DNA from: an uncultured Prevotella sp. | GTDB taxonomy: Bacteria > Bacteroidota > Bacteroidia > Bacteroidales > Bacteroidaceae | Reading direction: 5' to 3' | NCBI GenBank assembly: GCA_900548195.1 | Contig: URJQ01000084.1 | Location: 1 to 14,137, forward strand | DNA: 14,137 nucleotides | In this document: positions 1-9,169 of the stretch, piece by piece | Position numbering within the stretch: position 1 is the first letter of the stretch | How the letters are laid out: every line of letters begins with the position of its first letter | Program-made: the position numbers and the translations under genes | The notes under the pieces: generated by a model | The model's input: the letters and a program-made list of their open reading frames with translations, nothing else | Told to the model about the DNA's origin: nothing | Database searches by the model: none

Positions 1-81
1 TGCAGCTTTTCAGGCATAGTCCCACTACATCCTATAAGGTTGCGGATTTGAGGGAATAATTGATATTTTTTCCGGATAATG

Positions 82-113
82 TGTTATCTTTTCATCCTTT
101 TTTACTATCTTTG
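82..113 (+). promoter_or_regulatory. Candidate Bacteroidetes-type promoter for the peptidase/SusCD operon
   Basis: TATCTTTG at 106-113 fits the Bacteroidetes -7 consensus TAnnTTTG. The -33 region about 20 nt upstream (82-87) has no clean TTTG, so the match is only half convincing. A short dyad, GATAA/TTATC (75-79 and 84-88), overlaps that -33 position and could be an operator, but five-base arms are weak evidence. If used, transcription would start near 120 and give a leader of roughly 95 nt before the first gene. Bases 1-216 otherwise show no gene that I can support. Confidence 0.4.
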
Positions 114-216
114 CCACCGCATAATGACATGGTGGAGAAGGGGACGGATGCATAAAATAACGGCTCGGAGGGAACCATGGCAATAGGGAATATGAAAATA
201 TGGAGTAACTGCAACC

Positions 217-1752
217 ATGAAACTTTATGGACTTATAATCGCTATCTCGATGCTTGCATCCGGTGTGCAGGCACAGACCGTAAAAGATAATCACGCTGGC
301 TGGCATCTTGTATGCAATGACTCGCTGCAGGGAGCCAATGTGAAAGCCGCTCTGGAATATCTATCGATGAAAGGGAAGAAAGCCAAGAAGCCTGTAGTGG
401 TCGGAATTATAGATTCTGGAGCCGACACGCTTCTGGCTAATATCAACAATGCTTTTTGGACAAATCCGAAGGAATGCCGTGACGGAAAGGATAATGATCG
501 AAACGGATACGTGGACGATATACACGGATGGAACTTTCTCGGCACGCGAGATGGTACATTCAATATGACGAGTGCCGGAACGGAAGAGTACAGGCAGTTC
601 AAGCGTCTTTACCCCAAATACAAAGGCGTGAAGCGTGAGGAAGCTGCAGACAAGGCTGAATATGACTTCTATCTTCGCATGAGAAAGAAGGCTGGCATCA
701 ATGGCTATCTGATGATGTATGACATCAACAGGCAGAAGGCCGCGGCGATAGCGATGATGGATTCCATCATGCAGCGCGAGAATATCAATGCTGACACTCT
801 GACGCTGAAGGGCGTATTGATGCAGGATGTGCAGGACACGATATGGAATAGACTCGGAGAGATGCTCGTCACAGATTTGCTTCGCTCGAGCAAGACCACC
901 TCATGGACTGACTATAAGAAGTCGCAGGCAGACAATCTCCAGCTGATGAAGACCAGAATAGACGGCATAGAGAATGCTGAGGACAAGCGTCTGCTGATGG
1001 GTGACGACCTGGAGAATGCTTCAGATATATATTATGGTAACAACACTCTGACTGTGGAGGGGTGTGAGCATGGCACTTTTGTGGCTGGAGTAGTAGGCGG
1101 CAACGGTGGCAATGACAAGCGATATGCTGGAGTGGCTGACGGAGTAGCAAAACTGATGATACTTCGTGCCGCTCCAGAAGGCGATGAATACGACAAGGAT
1201 GTGGCAACAGCTATACGCTATGCGGTGGATAATGGAGCCAAGGTGATAAATATCAGTCTTGGGAAATATCAGTCGCCTACGCCACAGATGGTAAGTGACG
1301 CCATAGCCTACGCAGCCAAGCACGACGTCTTTGTGGTGCATGCTGCTGGCAACAATGGGCTCTGCATCGACACCATAGCATATTATCCTACGGGAAGGGA
1401 TGCCAACGGCAAGGCATACCCTAACTATCTCCGTGTAGGAGCCAGCGGCATGGATGGAAGATGCTGCAAGTTTTCCAATTATGGATCAGAGAATGTGGAT
1501 ATTCTTGCACCCGGCGAGGCGATAGCTTCAGCCTTTCCCAATGACAATTACCGCACTTCGCAGGGCACCAGTGTAGCAGCTCCGGTGGTAAGTGGTATAG
1601 TGGCATTGATCAGGTCATATTTCCCAAAGATGAAAGCCGCTGACATCAAGGCACTCCTGATGCGCACTGTGCGCAGGAACGGACAGGATGACAAGTGCCT
1701 GAGCGGCGGATGTATAGATATGTTGAACGCAGTGAAGGAGATAACAAGATGA
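217..1752 (+). CDS. Exported subtilisin-like serine protease (peptidase family S8)
   Basis: Endopeptidase expected to hydrolyse proteins or large peptides outside the cytoplasm. The 511-residue product starts with a signal peptide (basic MK, hydrophobic stretch, cleavage near Ala19-Gln20) and has no lipobox Cys, so it is periplasmic or secreted. The S8 triad is visible: Asp66 in GIIDSG, His285 in EHGTFVAG and Ser452 in GTSVAAP; Asn379 in AAGNNG is the oxyanion residue. An acidic DGKDNDRNG stretch at 89-97, followed by YVDD and HGWNF, resembles the probable calcium-binding signature of Bacteroidetes S8 enzymes. About 219 residues separate Asp66 from His285, far more than in subtilisin (about 32), and the insert is rich in charged, probably helical sequence. 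I see no C-terminal sorting domain. The start at 217 is chosen because it directly begins the signal peptide. The stop overlaps the next start (ATGA), which implies translational coupling to the S9 peptidase. Confidence 0.93.
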   Translation: MKLYGLIIAISMLASGVQAQTVKDNHAGWHLVCNDSLQGANVKAALEYLSMKGKKAKKPVVVGIIDSGADTLLANINNAFWTNPKECRDGKDNDRNGYVDDIHGWNFLGTRDGTFNMTSAGTEEYRQFKRLYPKYKGVKREEAADKAEYDFYLRMRKKAGINGYLMMYDINRQKAAAIAMMDSIMQRENINADTLTLKGVLMQDVQDTIWNRLGEMLVTDLLRSSKTTSWTDYKKSQADNLQLMKTRIDGIENAEDKRLLMGDDLENASDIYYGNNTLTVEGCEHGTFVAGVVGGNGGNDKRYAGVADGVAKLMILRAAPEGDEYDKDVATAIRYAVDNGAKVINISLGKYQSPTPQMVSDAIAYAAKHDVFVVHAAGNNGLCIDTIAYYPTGRDANGKAYPNYLRVGASGMDGRCCKFSNYGSENVDILAPGEAIASAFPNDNYRTSQGTSVAAPVVSGIVALIRSYFPKMKAADIKALLMRTVRRNGQDDKCLSGGCIDMLNAVKEITR

Positions 1753-4004
1753 AGATAAAGTACGGATTATTGCTCGCATTGGCTTCAGCCGCAGCCATTC
1801 CGGTGTCCGCATGGAATGACGACAAGGTGGATTGGCAGAAGGTGGAGCGTGCTTCGGAGAAGAATATCTCGTCACGATATTATGACTCTGCCGTCAATCC
1901 ATCATGGGCAGGAGAGAGCAATATTATTACTTACAGCAGTGTGGTGAAAGGAAAAAGGCAATTTTATCTTGTCAATCCTAAGGACGGAAGACCGCAACTG
2001 ATGATAAAGGATATGCCTTCCTTCGTCCGTCAGTATTCTGCCCTGACCAAGGATACCGCCATGAAGGAGACGGACGTCAAACTTTATGGCATAGATTTCC
2101 GCAACGGTGACACCTCACGCTTCTACTGGCGAAGTAAAGGAAAGCGCCTGGTCTATGACCGAAATACCGGGAAAATGGCTATCGACACCACTCCTGAACG
2201 CACAAGCAAGAATCGCGGAATGATTGGGGGAAAGCGCTCTGCCCATACCAAAGATTCCCTTTTCACCATGCTTGGCGATAGATACAATCTCTATGTGCGT
2301 GATAATCGAACTGGCAAGCAGAAGAAGATAACCAGCGACGGCAAGGAATATGCCTCCTACTGTTACCGCACCGGCAAGGACACCATCACGGAAAGCAATC
2401 CCACAGGCTTCTGGCTCGGACATAAATACATTTCATTCATCACGGACGACAGTGAGGTGGGGGAGCTTTATATCATCAATTCGCTTGCTAAACCACGCCC
2501 GAAACTGATAACGAAAAAGATGCCATTGCCAAATGAAAAGGGCGTGCGCAGATTCAGATTGTGGTGGTATGATGCAGACAAGGATGAGGGACGGTATCTC
2601 GATATTGACCGTTTTAAGGATCAAAATGTGGCGCTCGACTTCAACAGGACAGAGCAGACTATGTGGTTTACCCGCAGAAGCAGATCGGTGGATACCATTC
2701 AGTTGTGTCGCATTGATGTGCCAACAGGCAAGGTGGAGGTAGTCATATCGGAGGAATGCAAACCGCATCTCAGTGTCAACCTTTTCAATTATCGCTTCAT
2801 CGATCATGGAAAGCATATCATCTGGTGGTCAGAGCGTACGGGAAAAGGTAATTATTTCCTCTATGACTGTAATGGTAAACTGCTCAATCGTATCACCCTC
2901 GGTGATGATATAGTGGCAGGAAGTATCGAGCATATTGACACAGTGGCACGCACCATCACCTTTGCTGGATATGGAGCAGAGCAGGGAGTAAACCCTTATT
3001 ACCGCTTCTATTATCATGCAAGGCTTGATGGCAAGAGGCAGGAAAGGCTTACTCAGGGCAATGGCTATCATGACCTTATCTTCTCGCATGACCGTCGCTA
3101 TGCCATAGACCAATACTCCAGAATGGATATGCCGCCAGTATTCCATCTCGTAGATATGCGAAATCCAAAGCGCATCAAGGAGATAGCTCGCGTCACGACA
3201 GATACTCTTAAGGCGGCAGGATGGCATGCTCCGCAACTTATCACTGTGAAAGCGGCTGATGGAGAGACTGATCTCTACGGACTGATGTATCTCCCTTCCG
3301 ACCTTGATACGACAAAGAAATATCCTATTATCTCGAATGTCTATCCCGGTCCGCAGGATGATCAGATACCATTGAAGTTCGCCATAGACGATTCAGGCAA
3401 TCAGTCACTTGCAGAAGCAGGATTTATCGTCATCAATGTAGCGCCGAGAGGCAGTTCGCCTTGGCGAGGCAGAGATTTCTTAGCATACGGTTATGGTAAC
3501 CTTCGTGACTATCCGCTTGCAGATAATCGCAATGCTATCTTAGAGCTTGCGCAGCGCTATCAGTATATCGACACCACGAGAGTAGGAATATACGGACACT
3601 CAGGAGGTGGCTTTGAGACAGTGGCTTCGATGCTCACTTACCCCGATTTCTACAAGGTGGGCATAGCAGCGTCTGGCAATCATGACAACAACATCTACAT
3701 ACAGTGGTGGGGTGAGACATGGCATGGACTGAAACCAATACCTACCAATATGCAGTTGGCTGGTAATCTCAAAGGCAAACTGCTGCTGATAAGCGGCGAT
3801 GTCGATGGCAATGTGCCGTTTGCCAACACTTTGAGAATGGCGGATGCACTGATAAAGCATAACAAACGCTTTGAGATGATGGTGCTCCCAGGCAAGGACC
3901 ACGGTGTGGACTGCCCTTATTACCAGAATCTTATCCGCTATTACTTTCTCGAAAACCTCGTCAATCCTACAGAGAGGGACATAGATATAGTAAATCACAA
4001 ATAA
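1749..4004 (+). CDS. Periplasmic S9 family peptidase (DPP IV / prolyl oligopeptidase type)
   Basis: Serine exopeptidase or oligopeptidase expected to trim imported peptides. I place the start at 1749, not at the in-frame ATG 1695, because 1749 overlaps the S8 stop in an ATGA junction and begins a clean signal peptide (MKIKYG, hydrophobic run, cleavage near Ala21). That gives 751 residues. Residues of about 60-480 read like a DPP IV-type beta-propeller and about 510-740 like the alpha/beta-hydrolase domain. The triad is visible: Ser618 in GHSGGG, Asp686 in GDVDGNVP and His718 in GKDHG. The Asp-His spacing of 32 equals that of DPP IV, while the Ser-Asp spacing is 68 (78 in DPP IV). The paired Glu motif that anchors the substrate amino terminus in classical DPP IV is not evident; the nearby sequence reads DDSEVGELY. 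The exact cleavage specificity (di-, tri- or oligopeptide) is therefore open. It lies 13 nt upstream of the SusC gene. Confidence 0.92.
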   Translation: MKIKYGLLLALASAAAIPVSAWNDDKVDWQKVERASEKNISSRYYDSAVNPSWAGESNIITYSSVVKGKRQFYLVNPKDGRPQLMIKDMPSFVRQYSALTKDTAMKETDVKLYGIDFRNGDTSRFYWRSKGKRLVYDRNTGKMAIDTTPERTSKNRGMIGGKRSAHTKDSLFTMLGDRYNLYVRDNRTGKQKKITSDGKEYASYCYRTGKDTITESNPTGFWLGHKYISFITDDSEVGELYIINSLAKPRPKLITKKMPLPNEKGVRRFRLWWYDADKDEGRYLDIDRFKDQNVALDFNRTEQTMWFTRRSRSVDTIQLCRIDVPTGKVEVVISEECKPHLSVNLFNYRFIDHGKHIIWWSERTGKGNYFLYDCNGKLLNRITLGDDIVAGSIEHIDTVARTITFAGYGAEQGVNPYYRFYYHARLDGKRQERLTQGNGYHDLIFSHDRRYAIDQYSRMDMPPVFHLVDMRNPKRIKEIARVTTDTLKAAGWHAPQLITVKAADGETDLYGLMYLPSDLDTTKKYPIISNVYPGPQDDQIPLKFAIDDSGNQSLAEAGFIVINVAPRGSSPWRGRDFLAYGYGNLRDYPLADNRNAILELAQRYQYIDTTRVGIYGHSGGGFETVASMLTYPDFYKVGIAASGNHDNNIYIQWWGETWHGLKPIPTNMQLAGNLKGKLLLISGDVDGNVPFANTLRMADALIKHNKRFEMMVLPGKDHGVDCPYYQNLIRYYFLENLVNPTERDIDIVNHK

Positions 4005-4017
4005 CACGACAAGAAGC

Positions 4018-7000
4018 ATGAGAAAAAGATTATTATTATTTTTCATCGGAACACTGTTCCTGATGCTGGCTCCAAGCTACGCCCTTGCACAGTCAGGGAA
4101 GACGGATGACCAGACCATCACCGTGACCGGAGTGGTGACAGACGATACGGGAGAGCCGCTTATCGGTGCCATAGTCAAGGTGAAAGGCAGTGCCAAAGGC
4201 GTATCCACCGACCTTACTGGCAAATATACCATAACAGTGCCACGCAATTCGATGCTTGTCTATTCCTATGTGGGACAGGACAGCAAGGAACTGCGTGCCA
4301 AATCCACTACTATCAATGTGCAGTTGAACAGTTCGGAGGTGGCTCTTGATCAGGTTGTTGTGACTGGATATACTCAGACAGACATACGTAAGAGCACAGG
4401 ATCTGTCGGCATTGTCAGCGGAAAAGACCTCAAGGACTCCCCACTGAATAATGTCGATATGCTTCTTCAGGGTAAGATGGCAGGTGTCAGTGTCAGCGCT
4501 ACGTCAGGTCGTCCTGGCGAGTCTGCCAAGGTGCGTGTGCGTGGTATCAGTTCCATCACAGGCAATAACGAGCCGCTTTGGGTGGTCGATGGAGTGCCAG
4601 TACAGAAGTCCATGCCGGACATAGGCAGTTCGCTCATACGTTCAGGCGACTTCAGTACCATCTATGCCAACGGAATTGCAGGCATCAGTCCGCAGAACAT
4701 CGAGAGCGTGACCGTGCTCAAGGATGCTTCCGCAGCGGCTATCTATGGTTCGCAGGCACAGGCTGGCGTCATCGTCATCACGACAAAGAAAGGTCAGCAG
4801 GGCCGCACCAGGGTAAGTTATGATGGAACGGTCAGCATATCCACATCACCTACACGCGATGCTTCGCTGATGAATTCACGCGAGAAGTTGGCGTATGAAC
4901 AGAGCATCTGGGACGAGTTTTCTGCACAGGGCTATGCCTGTGGAGGATATTATCCTATAATTGGTATCGTCGGACAGATACGTTCTGGCTATGGTCGCTT
5001 CGCAGGATGGACCAAAGACCAGCAGAACCAGTATATCAATGCGTTGGGAAATAATAGTACAGACTGGTTTAAGGAACTGTTCCACAACAGTGTCTCCACA
5101 TCGCATAATGTGTCAGTATCGGGCGGTTCGGATAAAAATACATTCTATGTATCAGCAGGAATGAACCAGAACAATGGTATCGTGAAGCGCACAAATTCCA
5201 ATAGCTATAACTTTACCGCAAAGATTAATGGCACACCGCTCAGCAATCTGCAGTACAACACGAGCGTGGATTTCTCTTATCTGACAGCTCTCTCACCGAG
5301 CCAAAGCTTTAATATATTCAAGTATGCATACTTTGCCAATCCTTATGAGAAGCTCTATAACGATGACGGCTCCTATGCCGCTGACGAGACCATATATTCC
5401 TTGGCTCCTGTAAATGGAGATACTGGTCGGCAATTGCCGTCAAATGGTATCAATGTGATGCGTGAAATCAATGAGACTACGATGAAGAACAACAGCACTT
5501 CCACGCAGATACGAGGCGATATCTCGTGGAATGCCTTCAAGGGATTCAAACTGTACGGTCTTGCAGCCTTCACATTCAGTAATGACAACAGTGATTGCGA
5601 AATCGGAAAGAATACCTACTCTGCATGGATGGACCGCCCATTTGAGGGCCCAGCCATTGCTACGTCAAAGCGAATATACGGCTCTCTCACTCAGACAGCA
5701 AACCGAAACATGAGTTGGCTGGCACGTATTCAGGCAAATTACTCCACAGTCATCGACAAGGATCATCGCATCAGTGCTGTGGCAGGTTCGGAAATACGCC
5801 ATAATGAGTCAAAATCCATATATCATAAGTTCTATGGCTACGACCCTGTGACAGGTCAGCATGAATCTCCTGTCTATATCGGAACAAAGGCTGATGGCTC
5901 GTTGACAGAGAGTGAATTGCTCATTTACCGCAACACAGTCGATGCTCTCTCAGGACAGAGCAGGTCAAAGACAGCGTTTGCATCATTCTATGGCGCTCTC
6001 GACTATGCATTCCGTGACAAGTATATCGCTAATATGACAGTCCGTTCAGATGGTTCAAACAACTTCGGAAGTAAGGAACAATTCAACTATACATGGTCTG
6101 CAGGATTGGCATGGAATATAGATGAGGAAGAATTTATGAAGGCATTGCAGCCTGTAATCAGCCGTGCCACAGTGAGACTCTCTACAGGTCTGACAGGAGG
6201 AGTAAACAAGAGCGTCTATCCTCAGATTATAATGTCATATAAAGGTTATCGCTCTACTGACCTTGATACATATCGTATGGGAGTCATAAGCAATGCTCCG
6301 AACCCAAATCTGCGCTGGGAACATACACGCGACTACAACGCTTCGCTCGATATGGGTTTCCTCAATAATCGTATCAATATGCTCATTTCCGCATATCGTC
6401 GTAAGGGATATGACCTCGTGACCAGTGTCAGCGTGGTTTCCACAACTGGCTTTACTAATCAGAGCTACAACACTTCGGAGCAGATAAACCAGGGAATAGA
6501 GCTTACTCTCAATGCTATCCCATTGAAACTGAAGGATTTCTCATGGAGCGTAACAGGCAATGTGGCTTATAATCAGAATAAACTCACACTGTATGATGCG
6601 CCAGACAACTATGTATTCTCGCCAACACGCCTTGACTATCCACTCTCTTCACTCTTCAAAGGCAAGTATCTTGGTATCGATGAGGCTACAGGTATGCTCA
6701 ATTTCGCTCTGCGACCAGGCACTAATATCGCCTCTTCTGCCGACAAGCGTAAGATGGATAACTACGTATATTATATAGGTACGGAGAATGCTCCGTGGAC
6801 AGGTGGCTTCTCTACACTTGCCAGTTACAAGAACTTCTCACTGAGCATGAGCACATCATTCGCTTTCGGAGCAAAAAAAAATAGCACTGTCAGAAATGAT
6901 TTCGCTAACAGGGGAACACTTTCAGGCACACGTGTCAACCAATATCAGACGCAGTCTGCCGACCTATATACAGCGCATCTGAACAAGCCTAAGGAAGCCT

Positions 7001-7344
7001 CAAACAGATGGACACCGACAAATCATATCACTAACGGATACCCAAGACTCATAGATACCTATGGTCCTGCCATTTCTGTAGATTTGGATAATGTCAGTTC
7101 TTCTTCTATCACTGACGGTGCAGACTATTGCAATGCGTCATACTGGAAGATAGGCTATATTGCATTGATGTACAGTGTGCCAGATGAGATAGTAAAGAGA
7201 ATGGGATTGACCTACCTTGGATTCACATTTGCAGCAAACAATATCGCCACCATCACAGGCTTCAAGGGACTGAATCCGGAGTCGCCAGGTGCGGTATATC
7301 CTATCAGCCGCAGTTTCTCTTTCGGACTAAATGTAGGACTCTAA
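4018..7344 (+). CDS. SusC/RagA family TonB-linked outer membrane transporter
   Basis: Outer membrane beta-barrel that imports a ligand, energised by TonB-ExbBD, with SusD as the lid. The 1108 residues begin with a 24-residue signal peptide (MRKR, hydrophobic core, cleavage before Gln25). A CarboxypepD_reg-like domain follows at about 34-110 (VTGVVTDDTGEPLIGA). The family signature DQVVVTGY is at 111-118. The plug spans about 119-260, with LWVVDGVP at 187-194 and VLKDASAAAIYG at 233-244. The rest is aromatic-rich barrel sequence ending in FSFGLNVGL. The length is normal for the family, and there is no N-terminal sigma-regulator (FecR-interacting) extension, so it probably does not signal. Its position after two peptidase genes, with no carbohydrate enzyme nearby, suggests peptide as cargo, as shown for RagA of Porphyromonas gingivalis; this is inference. 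A run of nine A at 6873-6881 lies inside the reading frame. Confidence 0.96.
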   Translation: MRKRLLLFFIGTLFLMLAPSYALAQSGKTDDQTITVTGVVTDDTGEPLIGAIVKVKGSAKGVSTDLTGKYTITVPRNSMLVYSYVGQDSKELRAKSTTINVQLNSSEVALDQVVVTGYTQTDIRKSTGSVGIVSGKDLKDSPLNNVDMLLQGKMAGVSVSATSGRPGESAKVRVRGISSITGNNEPLWVVDGVPVQKSMPDIGSSLIRSGDFSTIYANGIAGISPQNIESVTVLKDASAAAIYGSQAQAGVIVITTKKGQQGRTRVSYDGTVSISTSPTRDASLMNSREKLAYEQSIWDEFSAQGYACGGYYPIIGIVGQIRSGYGRFAGWTKDQQNQYINALGNNSTDWFKELFHNSVSTSHNVSVSGGSDKNTFYVSAGMNQNNGIVKRTNSNSYNFTAKINGTPLSNLQYNTSVDFSYLTALSPSQSFNIFKYAYFANPYEKLYNDDGSYAADETIYSLAPVNGDTGRQLPSNGINVMREINETTMKNNSTSTQIRGDISWNAFKGFKLYGLAAFTFSNDNSDCEIGKNTYSAWMDRPFEGPAIATSKRIYGSLTQTANRNMSWLARIQANYSTVIDKDHRISAVAGSEIRHNESKSIYHKFYGYDPVTGQHESPVYIGTKADGSLTESELLIYRNTVDALSGQSRSKTAFASFYGALDYAFRDKYIANMTVRSDGSNNFGSKEQFNYTWSAGLAWNIDEEEFMKALQPVISRATVRLSTGLTGGVNKSVYPQIIMSYKGYRSTDLDTYRMGVISNAPNPNLRWEHTRDYNASLDMGFLNNRINMLISAYRRKGYDLVTSVSVVSTTGFTNQSYNTSEQINQGIELTLNAIPLKLKDFSWSVTGNVAYNQNKLTLYDAPDNYVFSPTRLDYPLSSLFKGKYLGIDEATGMLNFALRPGTNIASSADKRKMDNYVYYIGTENAPWTGGFSTLASYKNFSLSMSTSFAFGAKKNSTVRNDFANRGTLSGTRVNQYQTQSADLYTAHLNKPKEASNRWTPTNHITNGYPRLIDTYGPAISVDLDNVSSSSITDGADYCNASYWKIGYIALMYSVPDEIVKRMGLTYLGFTFAANNIATITGFKGLNPESPGAVYPISRSFSFGLNVGL

Positions 7345-7402
7345 TGGAATTAGACGGATTGGAATCATAATAATCATAAACAATAATATTGACCACCTAC
7401 TT

Positions 7403-8785
7403 ATGAAAAATAATTTAGCATATATATTCATGCTTGCCGTGACACTCACTTCGTGCAACGGTTTCCTCGACATAAAGCCTGATGACAAGATCATCCCTGA
7501 AACTCCGGAGGATTTCTCTGCCATCATTCATGAGATGTGTGACGAGATAGAGAGAGGACTGACCCGCACAGTAGGAGCGAAAGCGGCAATGGAAGCTGCA
7601 GGGGTATATCCCATGGCTTGCTGGTGTGATAACTTTGAGACAAACCTTACAGAGTATCCCATCGGAGTTATGCTCCCTACCTATATAGGAACATATTGCT
7701 CCTCGGGCAGTATGTACAAGAGTTGCTACTCCACTATCGGACGTTGCAACATCATAATCGATAATCTCAAGACAGACCTTGATACGCAGGAAGCAAAGGA
7801 TGTCATTGGTACGGCATACGCTATTCGCGGTATCTGCTATTATCAGTTGCTGCGTTACTACTGTCCGCCTGTCGGAAGTGAAGATGAGCAGTTGGGCGTG
7901 CCTCTGGTGACAGAATTCAATATGGAGGCAAAACCTTTGCGAAGCACCATCCCCCAGACCGTGGCAAGGGCGGAGGAGGATATGAAGAAGGCTTTAGAAT
8001 ATGACATTCAGAATGAGTATTATTTCTTTACGGACGACGTGATAAAGGGGTATCTCGCTCGTCTCTATTTCTGGAGCAAGCGTTATGACGAGGCAAGGGA
8101 AATGGCTCTCGACGTGCTTCAGCGACATCCATTGATAGAAGGTGAAGAATACCAGAAGATGATGGAGGCTTATGACGGAATGGCTGGCAATATGCTTTTC
8201 CGTGTGGTAAAACTCGATAAGAGCTTCGCCTCCGATAACATATATCTTTCTGCCCGCCCTATTAGTGCCCGCTTCATCAAGTTGTTCAAGGAAGGTGATG
8301 CAGACATACGCTATAGCCTCTTTATCGGCAGGAAACGCAAGAACAAGAAGATATTCTTCTCAGGACTTCGCTCTGCTGAACTGGCGCTGATAGCTATGGA
8401 AAGCGCCTATCACATGGGCGATACCAAGACTGCGCTCCAACTTCTCAACGACCTGAGAAAGCATCGCATCAAGGACTGTGCAGACTATACCATGGCGACC
8501 TTGCCGGCAGTGGATGCCGCAGACATCATCAAGGTGGATGCTGAAGGCAAGCCTCTTACTCCGCTTATCTATGCCATTCTCTCGGAGAGACGTAAGGAAC
8601 TGTTTCTCGAAGGCGACCGTTTCACCGAACTGAAGCGCAACGGCAGACCGGAGATGTGGGTAATGAGCAAGGGACTGAAATACACTACATATAAGTTTAT
8701 GTACACCTTTGCCATCCCTGCCTCGGATATTCAGTTGAATTCAGGCTTGCGTCAGAATCCAGGTTACACAGAGATAGAGTATTGA
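7403..8785 (+). CDS. SusD/RagB family outer membrane lipoprotein
   Basis: Surface-exposed, mostly helical TPR-like lipoprotein that binds ligand and caps the SusC barrel. The 460 residues start with MKNN and a hydrophobic stretch leading to lipobox LTSC (Cys18), followed by NGFLDIKP, the usual SusD opening. Family signatures near the C-terminus are ERRKELFLEGDRFTELKRNG at 395-414 and the ending LRQNPGYTEIEY. It follows the SusC stop by 58 nt with no terminator between them, so the two are co-transcribed. The 460 residues are somewhat short for the family (commonly about 500-600), which fits a small ligand such as a peptide, although length alone proves nothing. No convincing Shine-Dalgarno sequence precedes the start, as is usual in Bacteroidetes. 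Confidence 0.95.
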   Translation: MKNNLAYIFMLAVTLTSCNGFLDIKPDDKIIPETPEDFSAIIHEMCDEIERGLTRTVGAKAAMEAAGVYPMACWCDNFETNLTEYPIGVMLPTYIGTYCSSGSMYKSCYSTIGRCNIIIDNLKTDLDTQEAKDVIGTAYAIRGICYYQLLRYYCPPVGSEDEQLGVPLVTEFNMEAKPLRSTIPQTVARAEEDMKKALEYDIQNEYYFFTDDVIKGYLARLYFWSKRYDEAREMALDVLQRHPLIEGEEYQKMMEAYDGMAGNMLFRVVKLDKSFASDNIYLSARPISARFIKLFKEGDADIRYSLFIGRKRKNKKIFFSGLRSAELALIAMESAYHMGDTKTALQLLNDLRKHRIKDCADYTMATLPAVDAADIIKVDAEGKPLTPLIYAILSERRKELFLEGDRFTELKRNGRPEMWVMSKGLKYTTYKFMYTFAIPASDIQLNSGLRQNPGYTEIEY

Positions 8786-8815
8786 TACCTTATTTCCCAA
8801 GAACAATAATACAAC

Positions 8816-9022
8816 ATGATTATGAAACATTTCATCATAATGTCAGCATTACTTGCCTCTATAGGCGCAATGATATCCTCGTGCGAGAAATATGACGAGG
8901 TGCCACCAGAGCAGGTGCAGGAAGGCTCCAGCTACAAGCTCCCTGACCCTACGCCGCTCACCCAGGAGGACCGTGACGTGATAAGCGCCATGGAGAAAGA
9001 GTATAATGAGAATGCTGAGTGA
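8816..9022 (+). CDS. Small lipoprotein (68 aa), probable SusCD accessory subunit
   Basis: I do not recognise a named family. The product has a hydrophobic signal and a lipobox ending in ISSC (Cys23 from the first Met, Cys21 if the ATG at 8822 is used). The mature part is only about 45 residues, acidic and proline-containing (YDEVPPEQ, LPDPTPL), ending in a short helix-like EDRDVISAMEKEYNENAE. It begins 30 nt after the SusD stop and is in the same operon. In the Bacteroides thetaiotaomicron BT2261-BT2264 peptide transporter, two extra lipoproteins copurify with the SusCD core, so small lipoproteins just downstream of susD can be transporter subunits. A similar role here is inference from position. 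A GTTG-rich repeat begins at the very next base after its stop codon. Confidence 0.8.
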   Translation: MIMKHFIIMSALLASIGAMISSCEKYDEVPPEQVQEGSSYKLPDPTPLTQEDRDVISAMEKEYNENAE

Positions 9023-9139
9023 GGTTGTTGGTTGCCGGTTGTCGGTTGGATTGCGGATGCAGATAGTATGTTTATCCGACAAAAATACCGACAACCCACA
9101 ACCCACAACCAAAAACCGACAACCCTCAACCCATAACCA
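9023..9139. repeat. GTTG/CAAC imperfect palindromic repeat, copy 1
   Basis: The left arm (9023-9060) is built from GGTTG/CGGTTG units and the right arm (9074-9139) from CCGACAACC and CCCACAACC units, so the strand can fold into a long imperfect hairpin. The inner stem pairs CGGAT with ATCCG across a loop of about 15 nt. The core 9044-9110 aligns without gaps to 10467-10533: 16 of 17 bases identical in the left core, 34 of 37 in the right core, and a diverged 13-nt middle. It starts at the first base after the small lipoprotein stop codon and fills most of the 147-nt gap before the next gene. There is no T-tract, so it is not a standard intrinsic terminator. Confidence 0.85.
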
Positions 9140-9169
9140 TAAATTACAAACAAAACAAACCAAACAATT

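Noticed and set aside
177..290. Out-of-frame 37-codon upstream ORF (ATG at 177) overlapping the S8 start
   Set aside because: It has no ribosome-binding signal and its sequence shows no leader-peptide character such as a codon run or an attenuator structure. It is probably chance.
25..306. Open frame of 93 codons on the - strand at the left edge
   Set aside because: It covers the probable promoter and leader and overlaps the S8 signal peptide region antisense; the sequence shows no protein-like features.
1695..1748. Alternative upstream start for the S9 peptidase
   Set aside because: It would add 18 charged residues in front of a clean signal peptide, while the ATG at 1749 sits in a classic ATGA overlap.
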